Of a DNA stretch of 64,000 bases, positions 1-8,298 are shown in pieces. The stretch comes from Leptolyngbyaceae cyanobacterium clean351 (lineage in GTDB: Bacteria; Cyanobacteriota; Cyanobacteriia; DAIDHW01), in the NCBI GenBank assembly GCA_027451865.1, contig DAIDHW010000001.1, positions 496,353 through 560,352 on the forward strand, given 5' to 3'. The position numbers and the translations under genes were made by a program. Position 1 is the first letter of the stretch. Each line of letters begins with the position of its first letter. The notes below the pieces were generated by a model. It did not search any database. It was not told the DNA's origin and saw only the letters and a list, made by a program, of their open reading frames with translations.

Positions 1-644
1 AGCTGACCGGCCCAAGAATCAAAGATTTGCACTACCTGGGCGCCACAGCGGATCTGGTAGTCGACGTAGACAGCAATCGCCTCTGCCAAGTGGGCTAGGA
101 ATTTGTGGAGCAGGTCAGGCTCCTGAAAGGCCATCGCTTTAATCACCGTGTAGTCTTTGGAGCTTTTACCCTCAATAGCGTAGGCAGCGAGGGTCCAGGG
201 AGCACCGACAAACCCCAGCACCGTCGCCTGGTCACCAACCTCTTGCCGCAGCGCCCGCAGGATCGAGCCGATGAAGGGTAGACTAGCGTCGGGGTCGAGG
301 GGCCGCAGCTGGTCTACCTGAGCCCGGGTACGCACCGGGGGGTCAATGACCGGCCCGCGACTTTCGATGATGTCAAAGGGGATGCCTAGGCCGGGCAGGG
401 GGGTGAGAATATCGGAGAACAAAATCACGCCATCGGGTTTGAAGGCATGGAAGGGCTGGAGGGAAATCTCCACCGCCAGATCGGGGTTTTCCGAACGTTC
501 ACGAAAGGAGGGGTAATTTTCTCGCAGCCGGCGATAGGCTTCCATGTATCGTCCAGCCTGCCGCATCATCCAGACAGGGGGGCGCTCCACTAACTCACCC
601 CGAGCTGAGCGCAGCAGGAGGGGGGTTTGGGCTAGTTCAACCAT
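1..644 (-). CDS. hemE: Uroporphyrinogen decarboxylase, 3' end outside window
   Basis: Enzyme of haem and chlorophyll synthesis that removes four carboxyl groups from uroporphyrinogen III to give coproporphyrinogen III in the cytosol. The first 214 codons are present and the gene runs off the left edge. The ATG at 644 gives the classic N-terminus, including the family motif [12 protein letters not shown] and, later, [16 protein letters not shown]. The last visible residues ([13 protein letters not shown]) are also typical of HemE. A good extended -10 promoter element lies about 95 bases upstream. The identification is firm; only the missing C-terminus is unknown. Confidence 0.96.
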   Translation of the reverse strand, partial: MVELAQTPLLLRSARGELVERPPVWMMRQAGRYMEAYRRLRENYPSFRERSENPDLAVEISLQPFHAFKPDGVILFSDILTPLPGLGIPFDIIESRGPVIDPPVRTRAQVDQLRPLDPDASLPFIGSILRALRQEVGDQATVLGFVGAPWTLAAYAIEGKSSKDYTVIKAMAFQEPDLLHKFLAHLAEAIAVYVDYQIRCGAQVVQIFDSWAGQ

Positions 645-738
645 AAATTCCGTGCCAAGCTCCAAAAGTCGTGGCCCCAAGCAGAGCTGACAGCCACTCG
701 GGTCTGCACTCCGCCTTAGGGCGACAGCGCCAAGGCCG

Positions 739-748
739 ATTATACCAC
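739..748 (-). promoter_or_regulatory. Extended -10 promoter element of hemE
   Basis: Read on the minus strand this is GTGGTATAAT: a perfect TATAAT with the TG of an extended -10. It sits about 95 bases upstream of the hemE ATG. No good -35 hexamer is visible, which fits an extended -10 promoter. The start point is inferred. Confidence 0.55.
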
Positions 749-784
749 GATTTTCGGGACTCCCCCTGAGTCGGTCACCAGCAA

Positions 785-1315
785 CTACTTGATCTGGACC
801 CAGTCCGTAAAGTCCGGGCAGGTCAAACCATCCTGGGGTGGGGCAGCACTAACGGTCCAGGAATCCCCCTGACAAATGATCTGACTATAGTTACCCAGCT
901 GGGTATTGATCCCACCCACGTAGGGCCGGGTCTGATTAGCCACAGCATTCGGGTCTTGGGCTTCGATTACAGCGAAGGTAGGTGAAGTGCCGAAGGTATA
1001 AGCATAATAGGTACCCATCAAAGATATTCCTAGGAGGTTTTCTACAGTAGTTGTAGCCCCAGCCCCTGAGGCATTGGCAAAGGAGAGGTGTTCAAACTGG
1101 TAAGCTTGCTGGGCATTATTAAAAGTACCTACTGATTCTTTAGCTTCAGTCTCCCTGGCCTTTCCTGCCTGGGTGAGCAGGCTGGGGACAGCAATAGCTG
1201 CCAATACGCCAATGATAATAATTACTACCAATAATTCCAGGAGGGTAAACCCCTGATTATCTCGCCCATCAGCCCAGTAGCCTAAAAGTCTTAGTTCAAA
1301 ATTCTTACTCACCAC
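785..1315 (-). CDS. Type IV pilin-like protein with prepilin leader
   Basis: A 176-residue type IV pilin or minor pilin. The leader ends in a glycine at residue 22, followed by [13 protein letters not shown], so the +5 glutamate needed by prepilin peptidase is present. After the hydrophobic helix comes a globular domain with two late cysteines (IICQG and LTCPD) that could form the pilin C-terminal disulfide loop. I place the start at the GTG at 1315 because GGAG lies 6 bases upstream and gives a leader of normal length; the reading frame stays open to 1492, but that would make an improbably long leader. It lies downstream of psb27 and aroA on the same strand, after a repeated segment. Structural fibre versus minor pilin cannot be decided. 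Confidence 0.85.
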   Translation of the reverse strand: MVSKNFELRLLGYWADGRDNQGFTLLELLVVIIIIGVLAAIAVPSLLTQAGKARETEAKESVGTFNNAQQAYQFEHLSFANASGAGATTTVENLLGISLMGTYYAYTFGTSPTFAVIEAQDPNAVANQTRPYVGGINTQLGNYSQIICQGDSWTVSAAPPQDGLTCPDFTDWVQIK

Positions 1316-1349
1316 CTTATTCTCCAGGGCTATGCAGGATATTATGAGC

Positions 1350-1430
1350 AAAGTTTGTCTGAGCAATAGCTTACCCATATCCCCTGAGAAGATTACAGGT
1401 GATTGCCGCAGATTTACCTGAGGGGATGAC
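1350..1430. repeat. Downstream copy of tandem repeat at aroA 3' end
   Basis: This segment matches 1459-1540 at a constant offset of 109 bases. In the best 54 positions (1371-1424 against 1480-1533) about 38 are identical by eye, including shared blocks TTACCC, ATTACAG, CAGATTT and CTGAGGG in the same order and spacing. The copy lies in the leader of the pilin gene and is a diverged duplicate of the last codons, stop and 3' flank of aroA. Confidence 0.6.
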
Positions 1431-1458
1431 AACACTAGGACCGCAAGTTGCCAGGGGC

Positions 1459-1540
1459 AAAATCGCTCTGGAAAGTAACTTACCCGGACCAACCAGGAAA
1501 ATTACAGAGGAACGCCACAGATTTGTCTGAGGGTGTTGAC
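1459..1540. repeat. Upstream copy of tandem repeat, over the aroA stop codon
   Basis: Partner of 1350-1430. It contains the last dozen codons of aroA, the TAA stop and about 40 bases of 3' flank. The other copy keeps the same block order but no longer encodes the AroA tail. Confidence 0.6.
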
Positions 1541-2854
1541 AAAGTCGGGATAGGAAATGGCTATGGCCTGCGCTCCGAGGATGGTAGTGCAACCCCTAGA
1601 CCTGAGAGCCGCAATCGCCAGGCTCATGGCGACGCGATGGTCGGCGTGACTATCCACCGTCGCCCCTTGCAGGCTCTCCTGTCCGCCTTGAATCACTAGG
1701 CCATCTGGGAGCTCTTCTAACCGCGCTCCAAGACTACTAAGTTCCCTAGCCATAACCTTGAGGCGATCACTCTCCTTTACCCGCAGTTCTGCCGCATCCC
1801 TGATCACCGTCTGACCGGTAGCAAACACCGCCGCCACTGCCAGGATGGGAATTTCGTCGATCAGGCGGGGGATTATCCCCCCGGCAATGGTGCAGCCAAT
1901 CAAGGGAGCATACCTAACCCGCAGGTCAGCGACGGGTTCTCCGGTCACTTGCCGGGGGTTAAGAAGCTCCACCTGGGCTCCCATGGCTTGAAGAACTTCG
2001 AGGACCCCGGTGCGGGTGGGATTAACCCCGACATTTTCGATCAACAGGTCAGCCCCAGGGGTGATTGCTCCCGCCACCAACCAGAAGGCCGCTGAACTAA
2101 TGTCCCCGGGGACCACCACGTGTTGCCCTTGAAGCCGGGCCGGACCCACCACGGTCACCCGGTGGCACTCGGGCTCCCTAAGGACATCAGCCCCAAAGGC
2201 CTTGAGCATCCTCTCGCTGTGGTCCCGGGACAGGTAGGGCTCCTGCACTGTAGTTTCCCCCTCAATCCCCAGGCCCGCAAGCAATAAGCAGGACTTCACT
2301 TGGGCCGAGGCGATCGGCGAGTGGTAGTGCATCGGTTTTAAGGGACTGGCCTGGACGGCAACGGGGGCATAGCCACCCCGGCGAGACCAGATCTTCGCCC
2401 CCATGGCTTCTAGGGGCTGAATTACCCGAGCCATGGGCCGGGAACGCAGGGAGGCGTCTCCGGTAAGCGCAAAAAACCCCCGGGGTTGGGAAGCTAAAAC
2501 CCCGAGGATTAGCCGCAAGGTGGTGCCAGAGTTACCTGCCTGTAGAACATCTATCGGCTCCCGGAGCCGGTCTTGCCCAAGACCTTGCACCTCTACCTGC
2601 TGGGAGTTGAGGGGAGAAATTTCTGCCCCCAAGGCCCGGAAACAGGCGGCCGTACTGCCGGGGTCTTCCCCAAGCAGCAAGCCTTCAATCACAGTTTGTC
2701 CTTCAGCTATTGACCCTAAAAATAGAGCCCGGTGGGAGATAGACTTATCACCTGGCACCTGGAGGGAACCAGCCAAACTAAACCCTGAGGGGGGGGGCGT
2801 TACTAGTAGGGTTTGCCGGGAGGCCTCTTCAATAAGAGTGATGGCGGCGGTCAC
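1502..2854 (-). CDS. aroA: 3-phosphoshikimate 1-carboxyvinyltransferase (EPSP synthase)
   Basis: Joins shikimate 3-phosphate and phosphoenolpyruvate in the sixth step of the shikimate pathway. At 450 residues it has normal length. The N-terminus carries the substrate-binding [13 protein letters not shown] motif, followed by AGNSGTTLR, and near the C-terminus KESDRLK and [13 protein letters not shown] are clear. The GTG start at 2854 has a G-rich Shine-Dalgarno sequence 5 to 6 bases upstream. psb27 ends 8 bases upstream on the same strand, so the two are probably co-transcribed. Its 3' end is part of a tandem repeat. Confidence 0.96.
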   Translation of the reverse strand: MTAAITLIEEASRQTLLVTPPPSGFSLAGSLQVPGDKSISHRALFLGSIAEGQTVIEGLLLGEDPGSTAACFRALGAEISPLNSQQVEVQGLGQDRLREPIDVLQAGNSGTTLRLILGVLASQPRGFFALTGDASLRSRPMARVIQPLEAMGAKIWSRRGGYAPVAVQASPLKPMHYHSPIASAQVKSCLLLAGLGIEGETTVQEPYLSRDHSERMLKAFGADVLREPECHRVTVVGPARLQGQHVVVPGDISSAAFWLVAGAITPGADLLIENVGVNPTRTGVLEVLQAMGAQVELLNPRQVTGEPVADLRVRYAPLIGCTIAGGIIPRLIDEIPILAVAAVFATGQTVIRDAAELRVKESDRLKVMARELSSLGARLEELPDGLVIQGGQESLQGATVDSHADHRVAMSLAIAALRSRGCTTILGAQAIAISYPDFVNTLRQICGVPL

Positions 2855-2862
2855 AGATCCCC

Positions 2863-3270
2863 CTAGGAGGCTTCCCGTTGCAGATAGGCCTCTACCTGCT
2901 GGAGTTCCTGGTTCAAGCGTCCCTTGAGGTTCTCGGGCAGGGGGCGGTTAGGGTAGGAACTGTAGTGACCAGCTAGGGAATTGAGGGCGGTGCGGACCGT
3001 GGTGTAGGAGTTGAGGGTCGTCACTTGAGGCTGGCGCCGGTAGAGGGCAGCGTAGTCATTAATCATGGTGCGGGCCGCCGCCTGGGCTACCTCTGCTTCC
3101 GGAGAACCAGCCGGCACCTGAATCGCCGTCTTGATGCTGTCCACCAGGGCTAGGGTGTCCTGCCTATAGTTCCCAGTCAGACCTGAAGGAGTCGTCATGG
3201 AGCTGCAACCAGTCAGGGTCAGCACTGCCACCAAAACCATAGCCAAAAACCCAGCAAAACGGCGTTTCAT
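2863..3270 (-). CDS. psb27: Photosystem II assembly lipoprotein Psb27
   Basis: A thylakoid-lumen lipoprotein that binds CP43 in assembling or repairing photosystem II before the manganese cluster is built. The 135-residue product begins with a basic and hydrophobic signal ending in a lipobox (LTGC, cysteine at residue 22). The mature part has the family pattern: [24 protein letters not shown], then [19 protein letters not shown] and [10 protein letters not shown]. Length and motifs match Psb27 fully. It is the promoter-proximal gene of an apparent psb27-aroA unit; I know of no functional link between them. Confidence 0.95.
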   Translation of the reverse strand: MKRRFAGFLAMVLVAVLTLTGCSSMTTPSGLTGNYRQDTLALVDSIKTAIQVPAGSPEAEVAQAAARTMINDYAALYRRQPQVTTLNSYTTVRTALNSLAGHYSSYPNRPLPENLKGRLNQELQQVEAYLQREAS

Positions 3271-3348
3271 AAGACTTTTTAACCCGGAAGGTAGAAATTT
3301 TGTTTGACCATGATTTTATCTCACCAAGGGAGCACAGGATCCCCTTAT

Positions 3349-4593
3349 TTATCCCGGCCCCTTGGCCTTTAGGCCCTGCCAAGGGGCCACCCAGGGCAGA
3401 AATCCCAAAGCCGGCAATGCCAATAGGAAGCTCAAAAAAAAGTACCAAGGCCAGCCCGTCGCCGCTGCCAGGGTACCACAGGGGGCAACGATAACTCGGC
3501 TAACAGCCATCAGACTTGAAAGAAGGGCGTACTGGGTAGCAGAAAACTGACGGTTACACAGGCTCATTAAGTAAGCCACAAAGGCGGCGGTTTCCAAACC
3601 CGCACAGAAATTTTCAATAGTGACCGCCCCGCCCATGAGCAAGAAGTTTTTACCCACCAGGGCCAGCAACCAGTAGGACAAATTGCTGGCCGCTTGGAGA
3701 GCACCAAATATCCAGAGGGAGCGATAAATCCCGATCTTGCTTAACACCGCTCCCCCAAGCAAGGACCCGAGAATAATTGCCCCTAGGCCCGCTAGGTTCG
3801 GTAAAGCCAAGTCCCCAGGAGTGAATTGCAACCCCTTATCCAGTAGGAAGGGAGTGGCCATATTCCTAACTAGGGAGTCTCCTAGCTTGTAGAGGACGAT
3901 AAAAACCAAGATTGCTAACCCCCGACCCAGGCCCCGGCGGTGAAAGAAGTCCCCCAAGGGCTCAACTATCGCCTCCTTAAGCCCCAGGGGTGGGGTGGAG
4001 TTGAAGGGGGGGTCTGGGGCGACAATTGTCGCTGTCAGACCCACCACCATGAGGCTAGCCATGAATAGGTACACCCCCGGCCACCCCCAGTAGTCAGCCA
4101 AAAACAGGGCCAAGGGAAAAGTACTGAGAATAGCCAGGCGGTAGCCCAGGACGAACACCGCTGCCCCCGCCCCCATCTCCGGCTCCTCTAGCAGGTCAGT
4201 ACGGTAGGCGTCCGTGGCCGTGTCTTGGCTAGCACTGAGGAAAGCTACCCCCAGGGCGTTAATCATCAGCCCCAGGGGGGCCCGGGCCGGGTCCTGCAAA
4301 GCCAGGCTGCTAATGGCCAGCAGCAGCCCCCCCTGGGTCAGTAGGAGCCAACCGCGCCGCCGGCCGAGCCAGGGGAGCGTATAGTAGTCTAGAACTGGTG
4401 ACCAGAGGAATTTCAGGGAGTAGGGAATTCCCGCCAAGCTCAGCAAGCCGATCAGGCTCAGGTCAACCTTATCCTGGCTCATCCAAGCCTGGAGGGTGCT
4501 GCTGCTGAGGTACAAGGGCAGACCGGAGGCAAACCCGAGGCCGAGCAGGACGACCATGTAGGGCCGCTGGAAGACTTGGAATAGAGATAGCAA
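3349..4593 (-). CDS. AmpG-like MFS transporter (PAT family)
   Basis: A 414-residue membrane protein with about 12 hydrophobic segments. Its N-terminal pattern, LLGLGFASGLPLYLSSSTL, a KFLWSPVLDYY segment and SASQDTATDAYR, is typical of the AmpG branch of the major facilitator superfamily. AmpG imports GlcNAc-anhydromuramyl peptides for peptidoglycan recycling; whether this cyanobacterial member carries the same substrate is inference. The ATG at 4593 starts right before the first hydrophobic helix. It is divergent from the antiporter at 4727. Confidence 0.82.
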   Translation of the reverse strand: MLSLFQVFQRPYMVVLLGLGFASGLPLYLSSSTLQAWMSQDKVDLSLIGLLSLAGIPYSLKFLWSPVLDYYTLPWLGRRRGWLLLTQGGLLLAISSLALQDPARAPLGLMINALGVAFLSASQDTATDAYRTDLLEEPEMGAGAAVFVLGYRLAILSTFPLALFLADYWGWPGVYLFMASLMVVGLTATIVAPDPPFNSTPPLGLKEAIVEPLGDFFHRRGLGRGLAILVFIVLYKLGDSLVRNMATPFLLDKGLQFTPGDLALPNLAGLGAIILGSLLGGAVLSKIGIYRSLWIFGALQAASNLSYWLLALVGKNFLLMGGAVTIENFCAGLETAAFVAYLMSLCNRQFSATQYALLSSLMAVSRVIVAPCGTLAAATGWPWYFFLSFLLALPALGFLPWVAPWQGLKAKGPG

Positions 4594-4726
4594 GGGGGGC
4601 TAGGCTAATTGGGCTGGGGTTCTATTCTCCCACACGGGAACCGGTTGTTTATCTGGCCCCCGGCCAAAAAACTCGGTATGCTAATTTAATGAACCTTAAT
4701 AGTATTTCTCATACTCCCTGGTATCT

Positions 4727-6988
4727 GTGCAAGAAGATTTTAGATTAATCATTGACCTAGTGGCAGTCCTGGGAGCCGCCGTGGGCGGGGGACTCCTGGC
4801 CTCCTTTGGCCGCCTGCCGATTTTGCTTGGCTACCTGGGAGCCGGCATGGTGGTCGGCCCTTCTTGCTTCGGGTTGATTAAGGAGGTAGTCCAGGTAGAA
4901 ACCCTGGCCCAATTCGGGGTGGCCTTTCTCTTGTTCACCCTCGGGGTAGAATTTTCCTTCAGTGAGCTGCGTAAGGTGCAGTGGATCAGCCTCGGGGGTG
5001 GCACTCTCCAGATTTTGCTGACAATCCTAGTGACGACTTTAGTTTCTCTAGGAGTGGGTTGGGTTAGTTACCCAGCCCAGGGGGTGTTTCTCGGGGCCAT
5101 CTTGTCCCTGTCCTCTACAGCTGTGGTCCTCAAAAGCCTAGCGGAGCGTAACGAAACTGACAGTCCTCAGGGTCAGGTGATGCTAGGGATTTTGATTGTC
5201 CAGGACTTGGCCGTAGGCTTGATGTTAGCGGTGTTGCCGGCCCTAGACAAGCCCCCGGCGGAGCTAGGGGAAGCCTTGGTCTGGTCCTTAGTGCAAATTT
5301 TCTTATTTGCCACCGGGGCGGTGGCGGCCGGAGTTTGGGTGATTCCCCCGCTGCTACGCCTCCTTGCCCGCACCGAGAGTCGGGAGCTGTTTTTGTTGGG
5401 AGTAGTGGCTATTTGTTTGGGGATTGCCCTCCTGACGGAGCACCTGGGCCTGTCTATCGAGATGGGGGCCTTTGTGGCGGGGCTAATGATCTCGGAGGCG
5501 GAATACGCTGACCAGACCCTCACCTACGTCGAACCTCTGCGGGATATCTTCGCTACCCTGTTTTTTGCGGCCATCGGCATGCTGATCGACCCCCAGTTTC
5601 TGTGGGACAACTTGGAGTTGATTCTGGGGCTAGTAGCCCTAGTGCTAGTTGGCAAGTTTTTAATTATTACCCCCCTAGTCTGGCTATTTCGCTACCCCCT
5701 ATCCACGGCTCTGATCGCCGGTTTGGGGTTGGCCCAAATTGGGGAGTTTTCCTTTGTACTTGCCAGTGAGGGTCAGTCCTTGGGTCTGGTTTCCCGGCGG
5801 GTGTACCTGTTGATTCTGGGTACGACAGCAGTCACCCTAGTTTTAACCCCCTTTATCTTGCGGCTAGTGCCGGGGCTGCTCAGCTGGGCTGAGCAACAGT
5901 CCTGGTGGCCCAAGGCTAAGGAAGCCCAGGCCATCCGCGGTTGCTCCTCAGACTTGCCCCATCAAAACCACATCATCGTCTGTGGCTACGGGCAGGCAGG
6001 CCAAAACATTGTCCAGATCCTCCGCGAGCGTAACTATCCGGTCCTAGTCATCGACCAATCAGAACAAAAAGCCGAGCAACTAAGGGAGGCCGGCATTCCC
6101 TACCTCTACGGCAATGCTACTAGTAATCATGTATTAAATAAGGCCATGGTTGACCAGGCCCGGGCCATGGCGATCACCCTCCCCGACCCTCTCAGTACCC
6201 GGCTGTGTCTTAAGCGGTCCCTAGAGTTTGCCCCAGACCTAGACGTGGTGGTCAGGGCTAGTCAACCAGAGAATATTGAGGTCCTCTACCAACTGGGGGC
6301 CAAAGAGGTAGTGCAGCCGGATTTTGAGGCAAGTTTAGAGCTAGCTACCCATCTCCTAGGGGAAATTGGCATGCCCTTGGGAGCAGTCCACCAAAATATC
6401 CAGGCAATTCGGGCCAGCCGTTACTTGGCCTTGCGGCCGGCCAAGTCCGCCGAAACCATCTCTCGAGAGGTCCAAGACATCGCCCAGGCCATGAACAGTA
6501 CCTGGTATACTCTGGGGTCGGAGTCTACCCTAGTCGGCCTCACCCTTGAAGAAGCTGACCTACGCCGTTTGACAGGGGTAACCCTGATGGCAATCCGCCG
6601 GGCGGCCGGTCCTGAATTAGACTACCCACCTCCCGAGACGGTCCTTGAACCCGGGGACCGTCTGCTGCTGGTGGGCAACGCTGTCGAGCTAGAGGCCCTG
6701 GATAAACTGGCCTCGGGGGGCACGGCGCGGCCAGAATCTAACCCCTGTTGTCAGTGGCTAGCCCTGGTAGATCAAAGTCCGGCCCTAGGAAAGACCATTA
6801 GCGATCTGGCGGTGCAGGAGCGCTACGGAATCCAAATCCAAGGGATCCGCCGCCAAAATCAGTTAATTCGCTTTCCCAGTCCAGACCATACTCTAGAGAA
6901 AGGGGACCGCATCCTTTTGTGTGGTGGATACACCTCCCTAACTGAGATAAGTGAGTGGCTCTCCCCTTCCTATGCCCCGCATTCCTGA
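4727..6988 (+). CDS. CPA2-type cation/proton antiporter with TrkA domains
   Basis: A 753-residue inner-membrane antiporter of the KefB/CPA2 family, exchanging K+ or Na+ for protons. The first 395 or so residues form about 12 hydrophobic helices, with GYLGAGMVVGP and LSSTAVVLK typical of the fold. A TrkA-N nucleotide-binding domain follows at about residue 415 (HIIVCGYGQAGQN), then two TrkA-C ligand-binding domains near 560-640 and 665-745. It starts with GTG; this N-terminus fits the family. The substrate ion cannot be read from the sequence. Confidence 0.88.
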   Translation: MQEDFRLIIDLVAVLGAAVGGGLLASFGRLPILLGYLGAGMVVGPSCFGLIKEVVQVETLAQFGVAFLLFTLGVEFSFSELRKVQWISLGGGTLQILLTILVTTLVSLGVGWVSYPAQGVFLGAILSLSSTAVVLKSLAERNETDSPQGQVMLGILIVQDLAVGLMLAVLPALDKPPAELGEALVWSLVQIFLFATGAVAAGVWVIPPLLRLLARTESRELFLLGVVAICLGIALLTEHLGLSIEMGAFVAGLMISEAEYADQTLTYVEPLRDIFATLFFAAIGMLIDPQFLWDNLELILGLVALVLVGKFLIITPLVWLFRYPLSTALIAGLGLAQIGEFSFVLASEGQSLGLVSRRVYLLILGTTAVTLVLTPFILRLVPGLLSWAEQQSWWPKAKEAQAIRGCSSDLPHQNHIIVCGYGQAGQNIVQILRERNYPVLVIDQSEQKAEQLREAGIPYLYGNATSNHVLNKAMVDQARAMAITLPDPLSTRLCLKRSLEFAPDLDVVVRASQPENIEVLYQLGAKEVVQPDFEASLELATHLLGEIGMPLGAVHQNIQAIRASRYLALRPAKSAETISREVQDIAQAMNSTWYTLGSESTLVGLTLEEADLRRLTGVTLMAIRRAAGPELDYPPPETVLEPGDRLLLVGNAVELEALDKLASGGTARPESNPCCQWLALVDQSPALGKTISDLAVQERYGIQIQGIRRQNQLIRFPSPDHTLEKGDRILLCGGYTSLTEISEWLSPSYAPHS

Positions 6989-7370
6989 TTGGGTAACTTG
7001 GCAGCAGGCGGAGTTGCTGATGCAACCAGCCCTGATTCGGGTGGTTGATAACCTGCGCAAGCACCTGGAAAACTCCCCTTGGAGTGGTACCTACGAAGAC
7101 ATCCAAGTCCCCTACCCTGGGCACGGGATCTGCTTGTGCCGGGAGGGACAGGAGGTCACCCTAAACCTGTGGCACCTGTGTTATCAGGTTTGCTTCCTCA
7201 ACTACCATCCTGATCTAGACGAGGATGGCAGCCAAGTCGTAACCATTGACCTACAGCTACTCGACCCTGAAGGAACAGTGAACTGGCTAGCCCTAGAGGA
7301 GAAGACGCAAACCCTGATTGGAGCGATTTTTCGTAACCTGGAGACGAGGGCCGAAGGAGGACGAGACTGA
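6972..7370 (+). CDS. Conserved-looking soluble protein of unknown function
   Basis: A 132-residue soluble, acidic protein with no signal peptide or membrane helix, containing a cysteine-bearing central stretch (GHGICLCREGQ, LCYQVCFLNY). I do not recognise the family. The ATG at 6972 lies 17 bases inside the end of the antiporter gene; an in-frame GTG at 6951 is a less likely start. The overlap implies translational coupling. It ends 2 bases before the convergent pgl gene. Codon use looks like its neighbours, so I regard it as real. Confidence 0.7.
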   Translation: MPRIPDWVTWQQAELLMQPALIRVVDNLRKHLENSPWSGTYEDIQVPYPGHGICLCREGQEVTLNLWHLCYQVCFLNYHPDLDEDGSQVVTIDLQLLDPEGTVNWLALEEKTQTLIGAIFRNLETRAEGGRD

Positions 7371-7372
7371 GT

Positions 7373-8107
7373 TCAGGTCAGTCGGGCAGTCGTCAGATCC
7401 CCCGCCGCCGCCTGGTCTAACAACCACCACAGCTCACCGGCGGGCTGGACTAACCGGGCCGGATAGGCCTGGTCATCACCTCCTGTTGTCATCACTTGAC
7501 GTAGGGCAGGGTTTTTGTTGGCTCCAGTCACCAAAAATATCACCCGGGCCGCAGCGTTAATCACCGGCACTGTGAAGGTAAGCCGGGGCTGACCCTCCTT
7601 GGCACCCACGGTTACGAGGCGGTCTCGGACAGCCAAGGCGGGAGTATGGGGAAATAGAGAAGCCGTATGACCGTCATCTCCCAAACCAAGCAGGATCAAG
7701 TCAAACTGGGGGACAGCAGCGGGGGCAAGGGAAAAGCATCGCCGAAGTTCTTCCTCATAAAGCTGGGCTGCCACCGCCGGATCCGCCGGCTGGGTGGGCA
7801 TCGGGTGCACCTGAGAAGTAGGAATCGGCACTTGGTTGAGCCAGGCCGAGCGAGCCATAGCCTGGTTGCTATCCGGATGGTCAGGGGGAACATAGCGCTC
7901 ATCGGACCAGAACACCTCCAATCTGTCCCAAGGCAATCCTGCCCGGGATAAGGAGCTATAAAGCCTTTTTGGAGTACTGCCCCCCGCTAGGGCCAGGGTG
8001 AAGACCCCTCGGTCAGCCACCGCCTGGAGGGCTTGGTCTACCAGGAGTTGCTGGGCCCGGGCAGTCAAGCCCACGATATCGGCGAAAACCTCTAGGAAGA
8101 CTGCCAT
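7373..8107 (-). CDS. pgl: 6-phosphogluconolactonase
   Basis: Hydrolyses 6-phosphogluconolactone in the oxidative pentose phosphate pathway, which supplies NADPH to cyanobacteria in the dark. The family motifs are clear: LALAGGSTPKRLY near residue 38, FWSDERYVPPDHPDSN, and FDLILLGLGDDGHTASLFP. The frame is open further upstream but that extension runs through the tRNA-Ser gene, so I use the ATG at 8107 (244 residues, normal length). The gene lies 20 bases downstream of the tRNA on the same strand and may share its transcript. Confidence 0.94.
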   Translation of the reverse strand: MAVFLEVFADIVGLTARAQQLLVDQALQAVADRGVFTLALAGGSTPKRLYSSLSRAGLPWDRLEVFWSDERYVPPDHPDSNQAMARSAWLNQVPIPTSQVHPMPTQPADPAVAAQLYEEELRRCFSLAPAAVPQFDLILLGLGDDGHTASLFPHTPALAVRDRLVTVGAKEGQPRLTFTVPVINAAARVIFLVTGANKNPALRQVMTTGGDDQAYPARLVQPAGELWWLLDQAAAGDLTTARLT

Positions 8108-8127
8108 GGCTTGGGGGGAGAACTGAA

Positions 8128-8219
8128 CGGAGAGGGAGGGATTCGAACCCTCGGTACGGCCTTTCGTACCGTACAACAGATTAGCAATCTGTCGCTTTCG
8201 ACCACTCAGCCACCTCTCC
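8128..8219 (-). tRNA. tRNA-Ser (anticodon GCT)
   Basis: Read on the minus strand, a 7-base acceptor stem GGAGAGG pairs with CCTCTCC before discriminator G. The anticodon stem ACAGA/TCTGT encloses the loop TTGCTAA, giving anticodon GCT for AGC and AGU serine codons. A long variable arm (GTACGGTAC with GTACC) marks it as a class II tRNA, and the T loop is GGTTCGAATCC. CCA is not encoded. Confidence 0.95.
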
Positions 8220-8298
8220 AGCGAAACTCTATCCTACCTTAAAGGGTCCCTAAATTTCCATCCTCCCGGGGGGAATTTTTCCCAATCCCTGAGGGAGG

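Noticed and set aside
8108-8176. Longer N-terminus for pgl starting at 8176
   Set aside because: It would be translated from the tRNA-Ser gene, and the ATG at 8107 gives a normal family start.
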